From NCBI GenBank assembly GCA_023336205.1, contig JALQCR010000011.1, forward strand, positions 62,001-126,000: a stretch of DNA of 64,000 nt, read 5' to 3'. Position numbers and translations under genes: made by a program. The notes below the pieces were generated by a model. That model worked only from the letters and a program-made list of their open reading frames with translations. It made no database searches and was not told where the DNA came from. Shown here in pieces: positions 55,563 through 63,239 of this stretch. Within the stretch, counting starts at the first letter, position 1. Each line of letters starts with the position of its first letter. The DNA is from Pseudanabaena sp. Salubria-1. GTDB lineage: Bacteria; Cyanobacteriota; Cyanobacteriia; Pseudanabaenales; Pseudanabaenaceae.

Positions 55563-55665
55563 ATACCAAAACGCAAAATGGCTACACCATTTTGTGTTTT
55601 TAAAACCCTTACAGGGTTTGTTTCTTAGTTCACAGAAGTGTTGTCACACTTTTGTGAATTTGTAT
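55563..55665 (+). mobile_element. 103-bp three-hairpin MITE, full copy
   Basis: Starts ATACCAAAACGCAAAATGGC, contains AAAACCCTTACAGGGTTT and CACAGAAGTGTTGTCACACTT, ends at TTTGTAT. Same length and structure as 27204-27306 in reverse. Confidence -1.
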
Positions 55666-55714
55666 AATGGCAGCGCTTCGCGCCGCCATTACTCTTTTGA
55701 GTTTTAGGTCCTAC

Positions 55715-55763
55715 TCCCTTCCCACCCAAGAATTAGTACCACTAATTCTTGGGTGGGAAGGGA
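55715..55763. terminator. Palindrome, 23-bp perfect arms
   Basis: Arms 55715-55737 and 55741-55763 around ACC. It lies about 95 bp upstream of the patatin gene, away from any gene end, so a regulatory or MITE nature is possible. Confidence -1.
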
Positions 55764-55955
55764 ACTAACTCAATCATTACTATATTTGTAGATTTCTTAC
55801 TCTGCCTAATTTATAATTGTCGCCAAAATCATTAGATTTCTTATAGAGGTAAAACTTTTGGCTAACTCGGAAGATTTCAAAGTTCTTGCTTGCGATGGTG
55901 GTGGCATTCGCGGGCTGATTACAACGGTGATTTTAGAACGCTTAGAACAAAAGTT

Positions 55956-56773
55956 GGTAGTCCTAAAAAGGAAAGGACGCACACGGAGGTAAAGAATCGT
56001 TGTAATGATGAATAAAATTCCAAATGGCTCCAATGTGATTTTCCAATTTCTTAGAAAAAGATAAGGTCTTTCTAACTAGTCTTGATACTCGTTGACGTAA
56101 CGTACAGTTGAATCTCTCAATATAGTTGGTCTTTCCCGTTTCTTTCCCGACAGCCCTATGACGTTTGCTGTGCAGGACAACTGGATAAGACGAATAGAAG
56201 TCAGTATAAATAACCGCACATTGGCGATAGACGCTAGGCAACGATTCCCATAACTTCTGAGCTGATTCACCAGTGCGATCGCCTATATAACAACCGACAA
56301 TTTCACGAGTCTCGGCATCAATGGCAAGCCATACCCACTGTTTATTGCCTTTGTCGTCCACAAAAGACCACAATTCATCCATCTGTATGGTCAAACGGCG
56401 TTTTGGTTTTGGTTCTACCTCCACCTGCTGAGGAACGTTTTCATATTTATGATTGACGTAACTTTGCAACCATCTCTCTGAGACCTTGAGGACTCTGGCA
56501 ATTCCAGCTAGTGGGATTTTTTCTAGTAGTAGTTTCTCAAGAAGGTCATAAGTGTCTTGGGTACGCTCTGAAACTCTCTGCCACTGTGGATTTTCTACAA
56601 ATTGACGACCACAGTCCCGACATTTATAATTTTGTTTTCCATGTCGTGTACTGCCGTTTTTTACAACGGATACGGACTGGCAGGATGGACAGGATGGCCT
56701 TGCTTCTGACATTACTTTACTTTGTATCAACTATCTGGATATTTTCCTACATCCTTTCCTTTTTAGGACTACC
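55956..56773 (-). mobile_element. IS1-family element, copy 2, 818 bp
   Basis: Same ends as copy 1; 8-bp target duplication CAAAAGTT at 55948-55955 and 56774-56781. Inserted antisense in the patatin gene, between the codons of its two catalytic motifs. Confidence -1.
55963..56730 (-). CDS. IS1-family transposase, copy 2
   Basis: A 255-residue protein identical to the copy-1 transposase except one substitution (His for Pro in the VVL(P/H)SKRH segment). All zinc-finger and DDE residues are present, so it should be active if expressed. Confidence -1.
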   Translation of the reverse strand: MIQSKVMSEARPSCPSCQSVSVVKNGSTRHGKQNYKCRDCGRQFVENPQWQRVSERTQDTYDLLEKLLLEKIPLAGIARVLKVSERWLQSYVNHKYENVPQQVEVEPKPKRRLTIQMDELWSFVDDKGNKQWVWLAIDAETREIVGCYIGDRTGESAQKLWESLPSVYRQCAVIYTDFYSSYPVVLHSKRHRAVGKETGKTNYIERFNCTLRQRVSRLVRKTLSFSKKLENHIGAIWNFIHHYNDSLPPCASFPF

Positions 56774-57767
56774 CAAAAGTTAGGTTCACCTCTCAACAAC
56801 TATTTCGATATGTTTGCGGGAACTTCCACAGGTAGCATCATTGCTTGCAGTATTGCAAAAGGAATGTCAGCCGCAGAAATTCGCAAATTTTATGAAGAGA
56901 AAGGAAAAGATATTTTCCCCAATCTAGGAAGCATCAATTTTTTATGGAATAGTTTGCTTGAAAGAATTAAAAAGGGTGATTATTCTCTCCCTTTGTTCCC
57001 CGATGATGGATTAGAGAAAGTGCTTCAGGATGTCAATGTTTTCGGCGAAGAGCTTTTTGGGACATTGCCTCCTACTCTTGTAGTTGCATATGATGCTTAT
57101 AATCGCACTACTGTAGTTTTTAAAAGTAATCAGCCTGAATTTGCCCAAATCCCTATTTGGGAAGTTTGTCGATCTTCTTCGGCTGCGCCTACAGCTTTTG
57201 CAGGTCATGTCTTAACTGACCCGACCTACATCGCTAGCTTAAGGCAAAATCCTCATCATTCAATTATCAAAAATCCCGTCACCATTAAAATTCCACCCGA
57301 AACTAATGGTGTTCCTTTAATCGATGGTGGTGTAGTAGCCAATAACCCTTCACTTTGCGCGATCGCAGAATGCCTCAATTTAAAAAATAGCACCAAATCC
57401 GTGAGTTTGGAGAATATCTGCGTCGTGTCCTTTGGTACTGGACAAATGGAAGATCGGATTACTGCCAATGACACAAAGACTTGGGGAATACTTGATTGGT
57501 TAAATATCAAAAAAGGCATTCCACTGTTAGAAGTATATGCAGATGGCTCCGCAGATCTAATTGATTACATTGCGACTCAATTGCTTAAGGATAAATATAA
57601 TCGCTATCAGCCACTAGTTCTTAATTCTAAAGAAAAACCAATTTCGACTTTTCAAGCTGATCCTCAAAACCTAGCAAATCTCGTCGATGCAGCTAATAAT
57701 TTTCTCGATCGCTCAGACGGCGATCGCCAGCTTGAGAAACTTGCCGCTTACCTCTCGATTTAAAATA

Positions 57768-57805
57768 AAGATGAGAGACGGCGCAAAGCGCTGCCTCTCG
57801 TCTTT
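57768..57805 (+). terminator. Terminator hairpin after the patatin gene
   Basis: AAAGATGAGAGACGGCGC pairs with GCGCTGCCTCTCGTCTTT around AAA with two mismatches, and a T run follows. Confidence -1.
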
Positions 57806-57866
57806 TTAGTTTTGATTTGTTCTAAATTTGATGGAATCGATGTAAGCTGCAAATATAGACCATAGA

Positions 57867-59267
57867 TTGATCGCTCTAGAAATTAGTAATCCCATGAGCT
57901 TAATGCCCAAGCATTTACCCAACATTGCTTCACTCCTGAAACGTAAAGACCAAAACTATTCTAAAAAGACACCACTGCGACAATGGTGTTTTTTTGCAAG
58001 CCTAACGATCGCATTACTATCAGGATGTCAGGAGAAATCAGCACCAAGCCCCACTGCCTCACCTACAGCTACCGCCTCACCAACTGCGCAGACTGTGACT
58101 AAAAGCAAAGATCCAGAGGGAGTTTTAGAACGGGTAAAAGCTCGTGGCAAGCTAATTTGTGGCGTGAATGGCAAGCTATCAGGATTTAGCTATGTTGATG
58201 ACAAAGGCGTATGGAGTGGCTTAGATGTCGATTATTGCCGCGCGATCGCTGCTGCGGTCTTAGGAGATGCTACAGCAGTTGAGTTTAAGCCATTGCTAGC
58301 CAAAGATCGCTTTACCGCCATCCAAAATGGGGATGTTGATATCTTGATGCGCAACACCTCACGCACATTAACCCGTGATGTCACCTCCAATATTTCCTTT
58401 GCGCCCACAACTTTTTTTGATGGGCAGGGAGTAATGCTCAGGATTGGGGCAAAGCCCACAAGTAGTTCTCCTAGCCCCAGCGCATCTAGTCCCAGTTCTC
58501 CCAGTGCAAGTCCTACAGTTTCACCATCAGCTTCTCCTAGCCCCACTAGTAGCCCCACTAGTAGCCCTGAGAGTCGATCTGAAAAAGATAGTAAATCAGA
58601 TAAACAAACACCAAAAAACAGTGGATCCTCAAAAAATAGTGAAGCCCCCAACACTAGTGAAGAATTTGTGATCGCTCTCAAAGAGTTAGAGAATAAAAAA
58701 ATCTGTGTAGAAACTGGAATCAACGCTACAAATTTGGAATCTACATTCAAAGAAGCAAACATTGCAATCGAGTCGATCATTCTGCCTGATCTTGATGGAG
58801 TCTTGAGTACTTATACAAAAGGCGAATGTGATGGGATTTCCTCAGAGAAATCGCAACTTGCGTCATGGAGAAGTAAACTACCACGTCCAGCTGATCACAA
58901 AATCCTCGATCTCAGCTTATCAAGGGAGCCCCTCAGTCCAGCTCTAGTTGGTAATGATGATCGCTGGCGGGATGTCGTGACTTGGATAATTTATGCCACT
59001 TTTTATGCCGAAGAATTGGGTATTAATATGGATAATTACCAGATTTTTAAAGACACGAAAAATCCTGAAATTTCCAGATTTCTCGGTACATCGGATTCCC
59101 TAGGTATTGAGCTTGGGTTAGCGCCAGATTGGACAACCCAGATTCTTAAGCAAGTGGGAAATTACAGTGATATCTACAATCGTAATCTTGCCCCCCTAGA
59201 TATTCCACGCGGGTTAAATCGCACATGGAAGAAAGGCGGTTTACTCTATTCAATGCCATTTCGTTGA
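57867..59267 (+). CDS. Amino-acid-type ABC solute-binding lipoprotein with Ser/Pro insert
   Basis: A 466-residue family-3 periplasmic binding protein. After a basic leader, LTIALLSGC is a lipobox (Cys near residue 52), followed by a Ser/Pro/Thr linker. The binding domain starts at VLERVKARGKLICGVNGKLSGFSYVDDKGVWSGLDVDYCRAIAAA and continues to NTSRTLTRDVTSNISFAPTTFFDGQGVMLR. It is then interrupted by about 68 low-complexity residues (Ser/Pro, then Lys/Ser/Asp) before KKICVETGINATNLES resumes the fold. Ligand is probably a polar amino acid. No permease or ATPase is adjacent. An alternative start is the Met at residue 10 (57894). Confidence -1.
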   Translation: MIALEISNPMSLMPKHLPNIASLLKRKDQNYSKKTPLRQWCFFASLTIALLSGCQEKSAPSPTASPTATASPTAQTVTKSKDPEGVLERVKARGKLICGVNGKLSGFSYVDDKGVWSGLDVDYCRAIAAAVLGDATAVEFKPLLAKDRFTAIQNGDVDILMRNTSRTLTRDVTSNISFAPTTFFDGQGVMLRIGAKPTSSSPSPSASSPSSPSASPTVSPSASPSPTSSPTSSPESRSEKDSKSDKQTPKNSGSSKNSEAPNTSEEFVIALKELENKKICVETGINATNLESTFKEANIAIESIILPDLDGVLSTYTKGECDGISSEKSQLASWRSKLPRPADHKILDLSLSREPLSPALVGNDDRWRDVVTWIIYATFYAEELGINMDNYQIFKDTKNPEISRFLGTSDSLGIELGLAPDWTTQILKQVGNYSDIYNRNLAPLDIPRGLNRTWKKGGLLYSMPFR

Positions 59268-59275
59268 TTAAACAA

Positions 59276-59308
59276 AGGATAGGCGGCGCGAAGCGCCGCC
59301 TATCCTTA
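59276..59308 (+). terminator. Terminator hairpin, 15-bp perfect arms
   Basis: AAGGATAGGCGGCGC and its complement around GAA, 9 bp after the lipoprotein stop. Confidence -1.
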
Positions 59309-59337
59309 AAGTATAAATACCAAATGCGGAGATGTTT

Positions 59338-59961
59338 ATGTTTCAATCTGCGGCTAGAGAAGTTACCTTTGACGAGTTTCTGGATTGGTATCCAGATGGC
59401 TATGGTCGTTATGAACTTTATGATGGAGCAATTGTCGAAATGCAGCCAACAGGAACCCATGAACAAGTAGGTGGCTTCACTGCATCAAAGTTGTCTGTAG
59501 AAATTGATCGCCACTCGATGGATTGTTTTATTCCTCGCCAAGCATTTGTGAAACCAATAGACTCTTATAAGTCAGGCTACATTCCTGATGTGATTGTGTT
59601 AAATCAATCTAGTATAGAGTCAGAACCTATATGGAAAAAACGTTCCACTGTTACTAAGGGCAAATCTATTCGTCTAATCATTGAGGTTGTCAGTACTAAT
59701 TGGCAGGATGATTATTTGACGAAATTACGGGATTATGAAGCCTTAAATATTCCTGAATATTGGATTATTGATTACTTGGGCTTAGGTGGAAGGCGCTATA
59801 TCGGCTTTCCAAAACAGCCAACCTTGTCAATTTATCAGCTAGTGGATGGAGAATATGAAGTACAACAGTTTCGCGACAGCGATCGCTTGATTTCAATCGC
59901 TTTTCCACAACTAATATTAACCGCAGCCCAAATTTTTAATTCTGGTAATCTAGGAGTATAA
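59338..59961 (+). CDS. Uma2 family protein
   Basis: About 207 residues from the ATG at 59338 (MFQSAAREVTFDEFL); an in-frame ATG at 59332 is equally possible. Uma2 core: YELYDGAIVEMQPTGTHEQ, YIPDVIVLNQ (Asp), IRLIIEVVSTNWQDDY (Glu) and KLRDYEALNIPEYWIIDY. It is followed after 2 bp by the prohibitin-like gene, so the two are probably cotranscribed. Confidence -1.
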   Translation: MFQSAAREVTFDEFLDWYPDGYGRYELYDGAIVEMQPTGTHEQVGGFTASKLSVEIDRHSMDCFIPRQAFVKPIDSYKSGYIPDVIVLNQSSIESEPIWKKRSTVTKGKSIRLIIEVVSTNWQDDYLTKLRDYEALNIPEYWIIDYLGLGGRRYIGFPKQPTLSIYQLVDGEYEVQQFRDSDRLISIAFPQLILTAAQIFNSGNLGV

Positions 59962-59963
59962 AA

Positions 59964-60875
59964 ATGTCGTTTATTATTTCTGTGATCGCCTCATTAGTCT
60001 CAATAGTTTTATTTTTTAGTAACAAAAAGCTAGTTGACAATCGCATTGCTCAATTAGTCATCCAATCGGTTTCGGGATTGATTGCGCTGTTGGCAACGAT
60101 AAATGCCCTGAGCCGATTGATCATCGTCATTCCTGCGGGAAATGTTGGTGTGGAAGACTTTCAGGGCAAAGTCAGCGATCGCAGCTTACCCGCAGGTATT
60201 CACGCCATTAATCCTTTTGCGGATGTGGTGCAATTTTCAGTCCGATTACGCGATCTCAAAGAAGAGATTGGCGCAACCTCAAAGGAAGGCTTAGCACTAG
60301 GAATTGATGTCAGCATTCAATATCGCATCGATCCTGCAAAGGCTGCGAGTATTTATCTAAATATTGGTACTGAAGAAAGAGAAATTGTGGTTTCTAGATT
60401 TCGATCAATTTCACGGGAAATTATTTCTGGATATACCGCCGAAGAGGTTTATGCTACTAAGCGCGAAGAAGTAAGTTTAAAACTTGCCGAAAAATTGCGA
60501 TCGCAACTCGCACCCATTGGCTTTATCGTCGATGAAGCTCTGTTGCGAAACGTGAAAGTTCCTGAAACTTTGCAGGCTGCGATCCAGCAAAGGCTCAAAG
60601 CAGAACAGGAAAATCTGCAAATGAAATTTGTCTTAGAAAAAGAAAAGCAAGAAGCCGATCGCAAACGCATAGAGGCAAAGGGCAGTGCGGACGCTCAAAA
60701 AATTCTAGCTGAGGGACTTACACCTGCGGTGCTGCAATTACGTGCGATCGAGGCAACGGAAAAATTATCGCTATCTCCAAATTCTAAAATTGTCATTCTC
60801 GGCAGTGGTCAAAACACGCCTTTGATTTTGCCACTTGATCGCGAAGCTAATAGAGCCGTTGTTCCAGCACCATAA
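59964..60875 (+). CDS. Prohibitin/SPFH-domain protein
   Basis: A 303-residue SPFH protein with two N-terminal hydrophobic segments (residues 2-17 and 25-50), the band-7 domain (GNVGVEDFQGKVSDRSLPAGIHAINPFADVVQFSVRL, residues 54-90, through 230), and a coiled-coil region QQRLKAEQENLQMKFVLEKEKQEADRKRIEA. It should form membrane microdomain rings, as prohibitins do, and often acts with FtsH protease; that partner is not in the window. Confidence -1.
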   Translation: MSFIISVIASLVSIVLFFSNKKLVDNRIAQLVIQSVSGLIALLATINALSRLIIVIPAGNVGVEDFQGKVSDRSLPAGIHAINPFADVVQFSVRLRDLKEEIGATSKEGLALGIDVSIQYRIDPAKAASIYLNIGTEEREIVVSRFRSISREIISGYTAEEVYATKREEVSLKLAEKLRSQLAPIGFIVDEALLRNVKVPETLQAAIQQRLKAEQENLQMKFVLEKEKQEADRKRIEAKGSADAQKILAEGLTPAVLQLRAIEATEKLSLSPNSKIVILGSGQNTPLILPLDREANRAVVPAP

Positions 60876-60905
60876 AAATAAGTAGATGGGCATAATTAAT
60901 TTAAA

Positions 60906-60958
60906 ACCAGAACCCATAAAGTAGCACCCCGCAGGGGCGCTACTTTATGGGTTCTGGT
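60906..60958 (+). terminator. Terminator palindrome, 25-bp arms
   Basis: Arms 60906-60930 and 60934-60958 around GCA with one mismatch, core GCACCCC/GGGGCGC. It lies 30 bp after the prohibitin-like stop and before plsX. Confidence -1.
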
Positions 60959-61117
60959 AATTTGCACAAGTACTTAATGGCTCCCTTAACAATCCTCATC
61001 TTTATGGCTTTTTTGAGATTGCCGATAGTTGAGGTGACTTGAACTGTTAAAATTTTTGCAAGGTTAAATAAAATTCTTTACAGTTTTAGTTATAAAACTC
61101 AGACAGGATCGCAAATA

Positions 61118-62164
61118 GTGAGAATTGCAGTAGATGCGATGGGTGGAGATTTTGCCCCACGCGAGATAATCGAAGGAGCAATATTAGCTCAAACCCAATT
61201 GGGTGTGGATATAGCGTTAGTAGGTGATCGCGACATTCTCGCGAATTACTTCAAGCAACATAATTATCAAGAAAGCGATCGCCTTGAGATCGTGCCATCG
61301 GAAGGGATCATCGAAATGGATGATGAGCCTCTTGAGGGATTGCGCCGCAAACCTAATTCCTCGATCGCCGTGGCGATGAACTTAGTTAAGCGCAAGCAAG
61401 CTGATGCAGTGATTTCAGCAGGACATTCTGGGGCAGCGATGGCGGCGGCATTACTACGCTTAGGACGATTGCCAGGGGTAGATCGACCTGCGATCGGCGC
61501 ATTGTTCCCCACTCAGGTTGCGCATAAACCTGTACTTTTGCTTGATGTGGGCGCGAATGTGGATTGCCGCCCCAAATTTTTAGAGCAGTTTGCCATCATG
61601 GGATCACTCTATAGTCAATATGCGATCGGCATTAAAGAGCCAAAAGTTGGCTTGTTGAATATTGGTGAAGAAGCTTGTAAAGGCAACGAGCTAGCGATTC
61701 GCGTTCATCAAGCCTTACAAGATAATCCCCAAATTACCTTTGCAGGCAATGCCGAAGGGCGCGACATTCTTAAAGGTCAGTTTGATGTGATTGTCTGTGA
61801 TGGCTTCGCTGGCAATATTGTGCTCAAATTCGCTGAAGGTGTCGGTAATGCAGTCATGCAAATCCTCAAGGAAGAGTTACCTAAGGGTTGGCGAGGCAAG
61901 CTAGGCGCATTAATCTTGAAACCCAATCTTAAAAAGGTGAAAGAGCGCATCGATGCTGACGAGTATGGTGGGGCTTTATTACTAGGTGTAGCTGGTATTT
62001 GCGTGATTAGTCACGGTAGCTCTAACGCTGTGAGTATCCGTAATGCCATCCGTGTTGCCAAAGATGCTGTCGATAATGAAGTGCTTGAGCGTATTCGTGG
62101 TCAAATCAAGCCTAAAGTATCTGTACCAGCAATCGATGACACCCCTGATGATCCACCAACTTAG
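61118..62164 (+). CDS. plsX: Phosphate acyltransferase
   Basis: A 348-residue PlsX starting with GTG at 61118 (VRIAVDAMGGDFAPREI is the exact family N-terminus). It converts acyl-ACP to acyl-phosphate for phospholipid synthesis. Motifs DAMGGD, NSSIAVAMNLVKRKQADAVISAGHSGA, and CDGFAGNIVLKFAEG are present. It lies 83 bp upstream of fabH, the usual cyanobacterial pairing. Confidence -1.
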   Translation: MRIAVDAMGGDFAPREIIEGAILAQTQLGVDIALVGDRDILANYFKQHNYQESDRLEIVPSEGIIEMDDEPLEGLRRKPNSSIAVAMNLVKRKQADAVISAGHSGAAMAAALLRLGRLPGVDRPAIGALFPTQVAHKPVLLLDVGANVDCRPKFLEQFAIMGSLYSQYAIGIKEPKVGLLNIGEEACKGNELAIRVHQALQDNPQITFAGNAEGRDILKGQFDVIVCDGFAGNIVLKFAEGVGNAVMQILKEELPKGWRGKLGALILKPNLKKVKERIDADEYGGALLLGVAGICVISHGSSNAVSIRNAIRVAKDAVDNEVLERIRGQIKPKVSVPAIDDTPDDPPT

Positions 62165-62247
62165 ATCTAGTTAGTTTTTTTGCGATTAGGTTTTAATTCA
62201 AAGCTCTGTAACACTCTTTATCCAGCTATTCTGATCAAACACAGCCA

Positions 62248-63231
62248 ATGACTATTACTGAATCTTCTCTCGTCGGAGTGCGTTTTATTGGTAGCGGTTC
62301 CGCCGTTCCTGATCGCGTACTTACTAATCATGATCTCGCGCAGATGGTGGACACCACTGACGAGTGGATAGCCTCACGTACAGGCATCAGAGAGCGTCAT
62401 ATTGCCGATGGAGAAAATGATTCAGTCGCAAATCTTGCTGCACAAGCTGGAAAACAGGCGATCGCAGCCGCAGGCTTGACAGCAGAAGACATTGATCTAA
62501 TTATTTTGTCTACCTCAACTAGTGATGACTTGTTTGGGACAGCTGGAAGAGTTCAAAAAATCTTAGGTGCAGAACGAGCTGTCGCTTTTGATCTGGTTGC
62601 AGCATGTTCTGGATTTGTATTTGGCGTGGTTACTGCCTCGCAATATATTCGCACTGGAGTTTACAAAAATGTTTTGCTGATCGGTGCTGATGTGCTCTCG
62701 CGTTGGGTCGATTGGCAGGATCGTCGCACATGCATTTTGTTTGGGGATGGTGCGGGAGCTATAATTTTGCAAGCCAGTAGCGAAAGTAAGCCTCAAGACA
62801 ATCTCTTAGGCTTTGAGATGCGCAGCGATGGCAAGGGAAATGATTTACTTAATATCAATTATTCTGGTCGGAGTACCTTTGAATCCATCAGTATGAATGG
62901 TCAAGAGGTCTATCGGTTTGCAGTACGTCGCGTTCCTGAAGTGATCGAAAAATCTTTGCACTATGCTCATTTGGAAGTCCATGATCTTGATTGGCTAATT
63001 TTGCATCAAGCTAATCAACGTATTATCGACGCAGTTGTTAATCGCTTTGGCATCGATCCTGCCAAAGCTGTCAGCAACATGGGTAAGTACGGTAATACTT
63101 CCGCCGCCTCAATCCCGATCGCACTTAATGAGTGGGTACAAGCAGGCAAGATTCAACCAGATCATTTAATTGCGATCGCAGGTTTTGGCGCAGGTTTAAG
63201 CTGGGGTTCGGCAGTATTGCGCTGGGGATAA
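62248..63231 (+). CDS. fabH: 3-oxoacyl-ACP synthase III
   Basis: A 327-residue FabH with catalytic C120 (DLVAACSGFVFG), H253 (LILHQANQRI) and N283 (SNMGKYGNTSAASIP). It starts fatty acid synthesis by condensing acetyl-CoA with malonyl-ACP. The C-terminus GAGLSWGSAVLRWG is complete. An IS630-type element begins within about 10 bp of the stop. Confidence -1.
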   Translation: MTITESSLVGVRFIGSGSAVPDRVLTNHDLAQMVDTTDEWIASRTGIRERHIADGENDSVANLAAQAGKQAIAAAGLTAEDIDLIILSTSTSDDLFGTAGRVQKILGAERAVAFDLVAACSGFVFGVVTASQYIRTGVYKNVLLIGADVLSRWVDWQDRRTCILFGDGAGAIILQASSESKPQDNLLGFEMRSDGKGNDLLNINYSGRSTFESISMNGQEVYRFAVRRVPEVIEKSLHYAHLEVHDLDWLILHQANQRIIDAVVNRFGIDPAKAVSNMGKYGNTSAASIPIALNEWVQAGKIQPDHLIAIAGFGAGLSWGSAVLRWG

Positions 63232-63239
63232 ACAAGTTT

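Larger units (their letters stand above)
55858..57763 (+). pseudogene. Patatin-like phospholipase, split by IS1 copy 2
   Basis: The 5' part starts at a TTG (55858) with AGAGGT 7 nt upstream and encodes FKVLACDGGGIRGLITTVIL, the oxyanion-hole motif. The IS1 copy interrupts after 32 codons. The 3' part continues with YFDMFAGTSTGSIIACSIAKG (GTSTG nucleophile serine) and IDGGVVANNPS (catalytic Asp, DGG). Removing the IS and one CAAAAGTT copy joins EQK to LGSPLNNYFD in frame, giving about 362 residues. Patatins hydrolyse membrane lipids; some (CapV) are antiphage effectors, but nothing here shows that. Translation from the Met at 56810 would lack the oxyanion motif. Confidence -1.

Noticed and set aside
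55858..57763. CBASS-type system around the patatin gene
   Set aside because: No cyclase or other CBASS gene lies nearby; the neighbours are a nitroreductase and a solute-binding lipoprotein.
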